Program-made: the position numbers and the translations under genes
Shown here: positions 8,926-14,488 of the stretch, piece by piece
How the letters are laid out: the number at the start of each line of letters is the position of its first letter
Numbering within the stretch: the first letter of the stretch is position 1
Source: Fibrobacter sp.
Lineage (GTDB): Bacteria; Fibrobacterota; Fibrobacteria; Fibrobacterales; Fibrobacteraceae
Length of the DNA: 17,583 bases
Assembly (NCBI GenBank): GCA_017520105.1
Contig: JAFWRL010000086.1
Span: 1-17,583 of the forward strand
Direction: 5' to 3'
Notes under the pieces: generated by a model
The model's database searches: none
What the model was told of the DNA's origin: nothing
What the model saw: the letters and a program-made list of their open reading frames with translations, nothing else

Positions 8926-10119
8926 CTATTTCGCATATATCAGCGGATATTCGTACCCATACGCTTCTTCGTACTTGTCCGTAATTTCAAATTCGTCCGA
9001 GAACTGCGATGCAAGCTGGCAAAAGAGCACCAGTTTTCCTTCCAAATCAATTTCGTAGGGATAACTGTAATTCATGACATAGTAAAACAAATCCGTACTC
9101 GTCGCCATGAATCCGTTTTTCATCTCGGTCTGATCGACCATCGGGATGACGATATTCTGTGCGGCAATTTCACTTTCGTCAAGCGGGTCTGCCAATTTTT
9201 TTCGAAGGTTGTTGCAGTTCTGCTTTCGGCCACGCACTTCACGCAATACAGAGAGTCCGTCGTCGCTTCCTCTCAGCCAATCGAGCGATACCTTGATTCT
9301 GTAGCCCACATTCGGTTCCATCCAAACAGGGTTTCGACTCGCAAGAACGTTCGTAACATCAGTATTCGTTTCGAGCACTTGCTGGTCGCGGAAATATTTC
9401 ACCAAGCGAATCTTTTTCAATAGTTCGCTTTGGTAATCAATCAAGTTCAGATATTCGATAATCTGCTTTTCGATTTCTATTAAGTTGTGCGAAGACTCGT
9501 TCAAGTCATACCGCAAATCATCAACCACAATTCGCAGATCCGCATCCATCGCAATTTTAAAAAATGCAGCCTGATTGTCTATCACTTTTTCCGCTTCAAT
9601 TATCTGCAACTTGATACCGTCGCGCTTTTCATCGAGATGCTTGAGTTTCGCCTTTTTGATTTTGTAATTTGGTTCGTTCTTGTAAGTGTTATCGACATTA
9701 CGCTTCAAGTCAATGACGTTACGCTTTGTATTGAGTGCAATGTTTTTCAAGCTTCGACGCACTTCGCGCAAGTAATTGTACTTTTGCGATTCATTCGTTT
9801 CTTGCAAGTAATATTCGATAGTTTCGTTCAGATGGTCAATATTCGCCTTGACGCTTTCGACATTGATTTCTTCGTTGACTTCAAGAACCTCTTCGAAGAA
9901 CTTGAGATAAACATCTTCAAGTTCCAAAAAATTTCCGTTGTCACGAATGATGCCATAATCCACCAAATACTGAATACGCGACATTTTGTAATCGACAAGT
10001 GGCTCCGCCAGATCCATGCGAAACGAGAGCGTTTTTCGCTTCGCAAACATTTCTTTTAGCAAAGCCTTCTCGCGAGAAAGAGCCTGAATGAGTTCATCGA
10101 TGGAGCGAAAATTATTCAT
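8926..10119 (-). CDS. jetA: Wadjet JetA, MukF/kleisin-like subunit
   Basis: 397 residues from ATG 10119 (MNNFRSIDEL). The open frame extends 46 codons further upstream, but that stretch crosses a strong terminator and is rich in Cys, Phe and Arg, unlike the rest, so it is non-coding. An N-terminal winged-helix-like region (about 1-80, ending GIIRDNGNFLELED) is followed by a long helical bundle and coiled coil (about 90-260) and a C-terminal globular part, the MukF/JetA plan. The kleisin closes the SMC ring and contacts JetB. No clear Shine-Dalgarno is seen; a TATAAT lies 10 bases before the ATG, so the mRNA may be nearly leaderless. Assignment is supported by context (jetB, jetC and jetD follow) more than by any signature motif. 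It is separated from jetB by the ATPase gene. Confidence 0.77.
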   Translation of the reverse strand: MNNFRSIDELIQALSREKALLKEMFAKRKTLSFRMDLAEPLVDYKMSRIQYLVDYGIIRDNGNFLELEDVYLKFFEEVLEVNEEINVESVKANIDHLNETIEYYLQETNESQKYNYLREVRRSLKNIALNTKRNVIDLKRNVDNTYKNEPNYKIKKAKLKHLDEKRDGIKLQIIEAEKVIDNQAAFFKIAMDADLRIVVDDLRYDLNESSHNLIEIEKQIIEYLNLIDYQSELLKKIRLVKYFRDQQVLETNTDVTNVLASRNPVWMEPNVGYRIKVSLDWLRGSDDGLSVLREVRGRKQNCNNLRKKLADPLDESEIAAQNIVIPMVDQTEMKNGFMATSTDLFYYVMNYSYPYEIDLEGKLVLFCQLASQFSDEFEITDKYEEAYGYEYPLIYAK

Positions 10120-10128
10120 AGTCAGAAA

Positions 10129-10134
10129 ATTATA
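10129..10134 (-). promoter_or_regulatory. Possible -10 element for the jet operon
   Basis: A perfect TATAAT lies on the minus strand 10 bases before the jetA ATG and immediately after the terminator of the upstream metal ATPase. No good -35 is seen at 17 bp (that position is inside the terminator stem). If used, transcription would begin almost at the start codon, giving a leaderless or near-leaderless message. Confidence 0.3.
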
Positions 10135-10164
10135 AAAAAATCGCCCCAGCAAAAAGCTAGAGCG
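10133..10164 (-). terminator. Rho-independent terminator after the P-type ATPase
   Basis: Minus strand: a 9-bp stem (CGCTCTAGC / GCTGGGGCG, with two G-T pairs), a TTTTT loop, then ATTTTTTT. It lies about 57 bases after the ATPase stop codon and just before jetA, separating the metal operon from the Wadjet operon. Confidence 0.75.
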
Positions 10165-10220
10165 AAACTTAGCGTTATCATTCCCGCGACCTGCGAAGCA
10201 GACGTAATGCAAAAATTTTC

Positions 10221-11285
10221 TTACTCCACTTTCAGCTTGGACATGCTTTTTGCACATATCCCCATCGTTGAAACATTATGCAAGAAGGCTGACGTTGTTG
10301 GCGAGAGGATTCCGAGAAAACCGCCTACAAGCAAGCTCGTATTGAAAACAACTATAAAGCGGTAATTTTCAGAGATGCGCTTCATCAGCTTCTGACTCAA
10401 AAGACGCAATTCCACGAGGTCTTCGAGATTTTCGCGACGGAGCGTCACATCGGCAGTTTCGCGGGCAATATCACTGGCATCGCTCATAGCGACAGAAACG
10501 TTTGCCGTAGCCAAAGCAGGCGCATCATTGATGCCGTCTCCCACCATTATCACGCGCTTGCCTTCGGACTTCATTTGTTCCACATAACGATGTTTGTCTT
10601 CGGGCAGGACTTGGGCAAAGAACGTATCAATCCCTAAACGTTCCGCCACGCGTTCTGCCGCATTTTTGCTATCGCCCGTAATCATCACCACATTCTTGAT
10701 GCCACTTTCACGCAACCTGCGTATGGCAACAGCCGCTTCTTCGCGAGGCGGGTCGCTAATGCACAAGGCGCCGGCAAGTTCACCACCGATGCCAAGGTAA
10801 ATCACAGACGCAGCCCCCGCTTCTTTATCGATGATGCGCTGGTCCTCTTCGGACGCAATCACCTTTTCGTCTTCGATGACAAAATGCTTGCTGCCGATGA
10901 CTGCTCGTTTCTCGTCAAGCGCCGTTGCAATGCCATGCGCCACAATGTACTTGACATCGGCATGTTCTTCTTCGTGAGCAATTCCGCGTTCAAGCGCCGC
11001 TTTCACAATCGCACGTGCCATGCTATGCGGGAAATGTTCCTCGATGCATGCCGCAATTTTCAAGATTTCGTCTTCGTTGCGACCGCCGAACGGAATAATC
11101 TTTTCAAGTCGCGGCTCCGCCTTCGTGAGCGTTCCTGTCTTGTCAAATACAATCGTATCAGCAAGCGCAAGTTCTTCCAAGTACTTGCCACCTTTCACCG
11201 TCATGTCCATATCCGCGGCTTCACGCAATGCAGAAATCACGGAAATCGGAGTCGAGAGTTTTATCGCACAAGAGTAATCCACCAT
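10221..11285 (-). CDS. Metal-translocating P1B-type ATPase, C-terminal part (frameshifted)
   Basis: 354 residues, starting at the ATG that overlaps the stop of the N-terminal half (TGATG); no ribosome site is evident. It begins inside a membrane helix with MVDYSCAIKLSTP, the place where P1B pumps usually carry CPC or a similar metal-site motif; here it is SCA. Phosphorylation motif DKTGTLT (48-54), P1B HP-like EEHFPHSMA (about 83-91), TGDS (about 203) and hinge GDGINDAP (249-256) are all intact, followed by the last two helices. Together with the 11285-12319 frame this makes one normal-length pump that would move a transition metal out of the cytoplasm. Since no active pump can work without both halves, it is either a frameshift (true or a sequence error) or a two-polypeptide pump. 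Confidence 0.85.
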   Translation of the reverse strand: MVDYSCAIKLSTPISVISALREAADMDMTVKGGKYLEELALADTIVFDKTGTLTKAEPRLEKIIPFGGRNEDEILKIAACIEEHFPHSMARAIVKAALERGIAHEEEHADVKYIVAHGIATALDEKRAVIGSKHFVIEDEKVIASEEDQRIIDKEAGAASVIYLGIGGELAGALCISDPPREEAAVAIRRLRESGIKNVVMITGDSKNAAERVAERLGIDTFFAQVLPEDKHRYVEQMKSEGKRVIMVGDGINDAPALATANVSVAMSDASDIARETADVTLRRENLEDLVELRLLSQKLMKRISENYRFIVVFNTSLLVGGFLGILSPTTSAFLHNVSTMGICAKSMSKLKVE

Positions 11286-12319
11286 CAAGATGGAACCGCA
11301 CGTGAGATGTTCTGCGTAAACAAAAGCGTAAGCCCAAAGCCGAGGAAACTGAACGGCACGATGCTATCGGCCAAATGTTCCGCACGGCTCTGCACGCTCG
11401 CCTTCAAGTCTTCGCTACGGTCAATCAGTTCCACAATCTTCTGGATTTTCGTATTGCTGTTCACCGCCTGAACCTCAACAACAATTGAGCCTTCTTCAAG
11501 AACGGTCCCCGCAAAAACGATTCGACCAGCAGTCTTCATCACCGCCTTGGATTCGCCCGTCATCGTCGATTCGTTTACGAACGCTTCTCCTTCAACAACG
11601 CGGCCATCCACAGGAATCATGCTACCAGAGCGCACACGCACCAAATCACCTACCTGGACGCTCTTAAGTTCGACCAAAGTATCTACGCCATCTTTCACGA
11701 CCCAAACTTTATCGACTTTTACGGCGAGGCTCCCTGTAAGCGCCGTACGCGTACGCGCCTTGGTATAATCTTCCAGCAAGCCAGAGACACCCAAAAGGAA
11801 CATGACCGTCCCGGCAGATTCGTAATTGCGGCGCAACAGCGAAGTTCCAATTGCAGCACCGTCGAGTACATCGACCGTGAGATTTCCACTCGCAAGCGTC
11901 GAAACGCCACGCGCCACATAACGCAACCCGCGAACCACCGTAATCGCCGTACGAATCGGGAGCGGAACAAACCAGCGCAGCAAATAGCGCCTAGCAATCA
12001 TCATCGCAAGGTTGTTTTTAAACTCGTCGTCCAAAGCTTGCAACTGGTATTCCGTTTCGCCATCACATTCCGGCAGCGATTTGGGATTCAGCGATTTTGC
12101 AAATTCAAGAATCTGGCTACGACTTGCACCGTAATCGCCGTTCAGCGGCTCATATTCAAGCAATAGCCCGCCATTCTCGCTGTGCACTACAACACTTTTT
12201 ACGCAAGGCACGCCAACACAAGCCTTGTGAACACGCGCTTCATACTCTCGATCAAAAGCATACGCTCCGGCACGCAAACGAAGGCGACCAGGTCTATCAT
12301 AGACAATTCGATATTGCAT
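11285..12319 (-). CDS. Metal-translocating P1B-type ATPase, N-terminal part (frameshifted)
   Basis: 344 residues. Residues 1-75 form an HMA-like domain with DRPGRLRLR but no CxxC metal motif, typical of the HMA_2-type subgroup. Membrane helices follow (about 113-185), then the actuator domain with VPDG-like IPVDGR and the dephosphorylation loop TGES (254-257), then a helix pair ending LFTQNISRAVPS-stop. Homologous pumps would continue from ...SRA straight into SILMVDYSCAIK, which is present in the frame one base away. Adding one T in the GGTTCC run at about 11292-11297 would restore R-A-V-S-I-L-M-V-D-Y. Start ATG 12319 has no strong ribosome site. The small DUF6110 gene upstream is its usual partner. 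Confidence 0.85.
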   Translation of the reverse strand: MQYRIVYDRPGRLRLRAGAYAFDREYEARVHKACVGVPCVKSVVVHSENGGLLLEYEPLNGDYGASRSQILEFAKSLNPKSLPECDGETEYQLQALDDEFKNNLAMMIARRYLLRWFVPLPIRTAITVVRGLRYVARGVSTLASGNLTVDVLDGAAIGTSLLRRNYESAGTVMFLLGVSGLLEDYTKARTRTALTGSLAVKVDKVWVVKDGVDTLVELKSVQVGDLVRVRSGSMIPVDGRVVEGEAFVNESTMTGESKAVMKTAGRIVFAGTVLEEGSIVVEVQAVNSNTKIQKIVELIDRSEDLKASVQSRAEHLADSIVPFSFLGFGLTLLFTQNISRAVPS

Positions 12320-12329
12320 AGTTAACAGA

Positions 12330-12357
12330 AGACAGTAGGAAGTAGGCAGTTAGAAGT
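12330..12357. repeat. Tandem heptamer repeat (four units)
   Basis: Plus strand: AGACAGT, AGGAAGT, AGGCAGT, TAGAAGT in tandem, consensus AGgnAGT with period 7. It lies just upstream of the P-type ATPase start. It resembles short tandemly repeated heptamers known in other bacteria. Confidence 0.6.
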
Positions 12358-12362
12358 GGATT

Positions 12363-12448
12363 TCGTCATTCTGAAGGAGCTCTGCGACTGAAGAATCCAA
12401 GACTGTAAAATCACTGGATACATTCGCACTTCGTGCTCAGTATGACGA
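12363..12448. repeat. Interspersed palindromic repeat element (REP/MITE-like)
   Basis: About 86 bp with inverted ends TCGTCATTCTGA and TCAGTATGACGA (11 of 12 match when inverted), and arms that stay imperfectly complementary inward to GAATCCA / TGGATAC. The right half (TGGATA..TTCG..GCTCAG.ATGACGA) is the same family as two copies inside the feoB coding region (16648-16677 and 16773-16803). It lies between the DUF6110 gene and the P-type ATPase. Confidence 0.7.
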
Positions 12449-12483
12449 TTCTAACGAGATTATATGATCTCTCGTCTTTAGTC

Positions 12484-12503
12484 TGTAGGACCGCAGGTCC
12501 GTT
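12484..12503. repeat. Small GC-rich hairpin after the DUF6110 gene
   Basis: GGACC-GCA-GGTCC palindrome seven or more bases beyond the DUF6110 stop, with no T-tract, so it is not a standard terminator. With the neighbouring AT-rich CGAGAT..ATCTCTCG partial palindrome (about 12455-12474) it looks like another interspersed repeat unit. Confidence 0.4.
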
Positions 12504-12510
12504 CTTTCGT

Positions 12511-12735
12511 CTAATTCAGCCCCGCTTCGGCCTTGGCGTCGTTGCAGATGTCGCTAGCTTCGTCCTTCATATCCTGGAAAGCGGCCTTGGCATCAGCAGT
12601 AAACTTCATACCATGAGCAAGTCCCTGAACAGCGAGTTCGCGGGTTTTCTTGGCCTTGAGCACTTTCTTTGCGACTGCGGAACCCACCGCACCGGCAACA
12701 ACGAGCCAGAATTTTTCGTTTTTGAACATAGACAT
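12511..12735 (-). CDS. DUF6110-type small membrane-anchored protein, partner of the metal ATPase
   Basis: 74 residues, ATG 12735 with AAGGAG well placed seven bases upstream. One N-terminal hydrophobic segment (about 9-25, FWLVVAGAVGSAVAKKVL) is followed by a basic stretch (KAKKTRELA) and an amphipathic acidic tail with EASDICNDAK near the end. Small proteins of this shape are typically found next to P1B-type ATPases of this subgroup; the mycobacterial DUF1490/PacL partners of Ctp pumps are an analogous case and act as metal-handling scaffolds. The single Cys in the acidic tail could be a metal ligand (inference). It precedes the pump gene in the same direction, with a 191-bp gap filled by repeat elements. 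The recognition is by memory of sequence and context. Confidence 0.75.
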   Translation of the reverse strand: MSMFKNEKFWLVVAGAVGSAVAKKVLKAKKTRELAVQGLAHGMKFTADAKAAFQDMKDEASDICNDAKAEAGLN

Positions 12736-12751
12736 ATCATTCTCCTTATTA

Positions 12752-12780
12752 AAGAAAAATCAGCGGAGCACTTGCCCGCT
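12752..12780 (-). terminator. Terminator-like hairpin in front of the DUF6110 gene
   Basis: Minus strand: stem AGCGG(GC) / (GC)T-CCGCT, loop AAGT, one bulged T, then GATTTTTCTTT. It ends a few bases before the DUF6110 ribosome site. It could terminate flavodoxin transcripts from upstream or act as an attenuator for the metal-pump genes. Confidence 0.5.
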
Positions 12781-12881
12781 TTTAAAAATTAGATACTCTT
12801 CCCTCCGATTGCAAGTTTCAAACAAACTAAACATACAACTTGCGCAACCCCGCATCGCAGTTGAGTTTCACGCGACTAACG

Positions 12882-12950
12882 CTAACATTGTTAGTGAATT
12901 TCTAACATTGTTAGACTCTCTAATTTTGTTAGACTCACTAACATTTTTAG
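12882..12950. repeat. Array of four palindromic 13-mers (CTAACATTGTTAG family)
   Basis: CTAACATTGTTAG at 12882 and 12902, CTAATTTTGTTAG at 12920 and CTAACATTTTTAG at 12938: spacings 20, 18, 18. Each is a CTAAC..GTTAG dyad. Spacers (AGACTCT, AGACTCA) are also related and end in an inverted AGAGAGTCT. It lies about 150-215 bp upstream of the DUF6110/metal ATPase genes and downstream of flavodoxin. Operator array or decayed repeat element; not decidable by eye. Confidence 0.65.
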
Positions 12951-12967
12951 AGAGTCTAAGTTTGCGC

Positions 12968-12998
12968 AAGGAGATTCCCGCTTTCGCGGGAATGACAA
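12968..12998. repeat. Interspersed palindrome (GAGATTCCCGC..GCGGGAATGACA type)
   Basis: Perfect 8-bp inverted repeat ATTCCCGC-TTTC-GCGGGAAT with the flanks GGAGA and GACA, the widespread intergenic repeat type that reads VIPAKAGIS when translated. A partial second copy (CACGGGAATGACA) follows at about 13003-13015. It sits just after the flavodoxin stop and has no T-tract. Confidence 0.65.
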
Positions 12999-13027
12999 AG
13001 GTCACGGGAATGACAACATCGCAATTT

Positions 13028-13456
13028 TTACGAAAGTGCAAGAACCCTGCCGAGTTCACGGCACTTTGCCTTGCCAGCGTCATCCGGAGCACCTTCAATA
13101 GCGAGCGGATCATCAGCAAGAACGAGGCCCGCATTAACAGCATCTTCTTTCCATACATTCATCCATTCGCCACCGCCCCAACCGTATGAACCGAAAAGCA
13201 CGACCTTTTTGCCTGAAATTTGCGTTTTCAACTGGTCATAAAGCGGCTGAAATTCGCTATCTTCAAGCTCTTCGGCACCCATTGCCGGGCAACCCAAAGC
13301 AAACTTGTCAAATTCCTGAGCTTTATCAGCAGAAAAAGCAGACGTATTGAAAAGCGTCACTTCGGCACCCGCTTCTTTAGCGCCTGCGACAACTTCATTC
13401 GCCATAATTTCGGTATTACCAGTACCTGTCCAGAAAATAACAGCAATTTTATTCAT
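13028..13456 (-). CDS. Short-chain flavodoxin
   Basis: 142 residues from ATG 13456, which has AAGGA upstream; the frame runs 22 codons further back into a repeat element and that part is not coding. The start MNKIAVIFWTGTGNTE is a flavodoxin first strand plus FMN phosphate loop (TGTGNTE, 10-16). Further FMN-site regions are GCPAMGAEELED (about 56-67) and SYGWGGGEWM (about 89-98), with the Trp/Gly-rich loop typical of Clostridium-type short flavodoxins. It carries electrons at low potential, often replacing ferredoxin when iron is scarce. It follows DUF3793 in the same direction, a pairing common in anaerobes, with a 199-bp gap holding a MITE-like element. The feoB gene further upstream fits an iron-related role. 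Confidence 0.92.
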   Translation of the reverse strand: MNKIAVIFWTGTGNTEIMANEVVAGAKEAGAEVTLFNTSAFSADKAQEFDKFALGCPAMGAEELEDSEFQPLYDQLKTQISGKKVVLFGSYGWGGGEWMNVWKEDAVNAGLVLADDPLAIEGAPDDAGKAKCRELGRVLALS

Positions 13457-13481
13457 TTTTGTTCCTTTTTGTTTTTCGGTC

Positions 13482-13633
13482 GCCTCTAAAAACTCATTTT
13501 CAAAAATTTGGCTGCGACACATCGTGCAGTTTCGTCACTCAAAGTGGTAAAGACCTCCAGTATTCACCACTTTTCGTTCCTGCCTGCACTCGGTCTCGCT
13601 CAAATTTTATTAACCAAAGCATTTTTTAGAGGC
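13482..13633. mobile_element. MITE-like palindromic element between DUF3793 and flavodoxin
   Basis: Perfect 11-bp inverted ends GCCTCTAAAAA (13482-13492) and TTTTTAGAGGC (13623-13633) bound a 152-bp stretch. Inside, further complementary blocks follow in order: AAAATTTG..TGCAG against CTGCA..CAAATTTT, and AAAGTGGT (13541-13548) against ACCACTTT (13566-13573). The whole is therefore one long imperfect palindrome with no coding capacity. No clear target duplication was seen. Its left end lies 26 bases before the flavodoxin ATG. Confidence 0.55.
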
Positions 13634-13655
13634 TCCCTTTAGATTTTTAACTAAA

Positions 13656-14216
13656 TTAACATGCCACGATTAAATTCGTTAAAGAATCCCCCTGTTCAAA
13701 CCGTTCATTGAATATTTTGCGGCACTTTTTATAAACTTCAAAAATATGCATGCAGTTCGGCACATCGTTATAAACTTTCCAACATCCGATCAACTTGTAA
13801 TTTTTTCCACCATACGCAATAAAATCTTTCACATCTTGTAACGGATAACCTAAAAATACGCCTACTTCATGAGGGAAGCAAACGGAATGCGTCATACGTT
13901 TTTGGAAAAAATTCAACAAGGAATCTACATCGAAACCCATGTAACCAAAGCCCTTCAAAAAATCTCTGACTTCGCAACAATTCCCCAAATTTTGTAAAGC
14001 GTTATTACGATAGACGTAAATAAAATAACGTCCATGACGTTCCGCAATAACACGCGCTAAAACCCCCTTCGGGTTCAGAACCTGATTCCAGTGTGCTAGA
14101 ATATCGCAAAGCACAACGCCCTCGCACAAATCAAGACAAAATAAGTTTCCCGCTTTTAGTCCAGCCAGCGTTGGAGCGCAATGCCGCACCAAGCACATAT
14201 CAAGTTTCCGAGTCAT
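13656..14216 (-). CDS. DUF3793 family protein
   Basis: 186 residues from ATG 14216 (AAGGA five bases upstream; a TTG one codon earlier is rejected). Conserved family blocks are visible: LVRHCAPTLAGLKAGNLF (9-26), FPHEVGVFLGYPLQDVKDFI in the second half and a GCWKVYND block after it. The function is unknown. No signal peptide or membrane helix is seen, so it is probably cytoplasmic; several Cys residues (including HCAP and NCC) might bind a metal or cofactor (inference). Genes of this family are often found beside flavodoxin genes in anaerobes, as here, and near Feo iron-transport genes. A strong terminator lies only about 30 bases upstream of the start, suggesting control by attenuation or a discrete short RNA ahead of it. 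Confidence 0.85.
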   Translation of the reverse strand: MTRKLDMCLVRHCAPTLAGLKAGNLFCLDLCEGVVLCDILAHWNQVLNPKGVLARVIAERHGRYFIYVYRNNALQNLGNCCEVRDFLKGFGYMGFDVDSLLNFFQKRMTHSVCFPHEVGVFLGYPLQDVKDFIAYGGKNYKLIGCWKVYNDVPNCMHIFEVYKKCRKIFNERFEQGDSLTNLIVAC

Positions 14217-14246
14217 CAAAATCCTTTTGCAGATTTACAATTAAAA

Positions 14247-14283
14247 ACAAAAAATCCCGCCTACGATTTCTGCCGTAGGCGGG
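14247..14283 (-). terminator. Strong rho-independent terminator directly upstream of the DUF3793 gene
   Basis: Minus strand: perfect 10-bp stem CCCGCCTACG / CGTAGGCGGG, loop GCAGAAAT, followed by ATTTTTTGTTTTTAAT. It is only about 30 bases before the DUF3793 ATG and about 150 bases after the barrel gene's own terminator, so it ends a separate short transcript or a leader. Confidence 0.85.
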
Positions 14284-14400
14284 ACCAACCTATCTAGCAT
14301 ATACGAAGTAACGATTCCTATACGCCAGTGGAGGTTCTATGGCAAATTCTCTAATAACACTTTAGAAAAAAAATATAAGCCCATCCACTCCAAATAGACT
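14284..14400 (-). promoter_or_regulatory. Structured leader or small RNA candidate ahead of the DUF3793 gene
   Basis: Between two terminators. On the minus strand a TATATT (about 14375) could start an RNA of about 120 bases ending at the terminator 14247-14283. It can form an outer stem AACCU / AGGUU (14332-14336 with 14287-14291) enclosing a 7-bp stem GCGUAUA / UAUAUGC (14319-14325 with 14297-14303) capped by GAA..UUC. No known riboswitch consensus was recognised. Confidence 0.35.
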
Positions 14401-14431
14401 TAAACCAATCCAAAAGTTAGACAAATCTAAT

Positions 14432-14471
14432 TATTTAAAATCCCGCATACAACATAAGTCGTAGCGGGATT
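14432..14471 (-). terminator. Terminator after the outer-membrane barrel gene
   Basis: Minus strand: stem AATCCCGC / GCGGGATT extended by TACGAC / GTTGTA (one G-T pair, one bulged T), loop TTAT, then TTAAATAATT. It starts about 18 bases after the barrel stop codon. Confidence 0.75.
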
Positions 14472-14488
14472 GTCTCTATGGGTAATTT

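Noticed and set aside
10120..10257. N-terminal extension of JetA to 10257
   Set aside because: It crosses the P-type ATPase terminator and overlaps that gene's end; composition is unlike the rest of JetA.
12882..12950. CTAAC..GTTAG repeats as a CRISPR array
   Set aside because: Period of 18-20 bp is too short, and the spacers are related to one another.
12868..13158. Minus-strand open frame containing VIPAKAGIS
   Set aside because: It is translation of the interspersed palindrome and the CTAAC array, partly overlapping flavodoxin in another frame.
13457..13522. N-terminal extension of flavodoxin (MCRSQIFENEF...)
   Set aside because: It is encoded by the end of the MITE-like element; the ATG at 13456 has a good ribosome site and begins the flavodoxin fold exactly.
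14339..14365. Plus-strand eight-residue peptide with GGAGG (MANSLITL)
   Set aside because: No plus-strand gene follows and the stretch is better explained by the minus-strand leader; the match can be chance.
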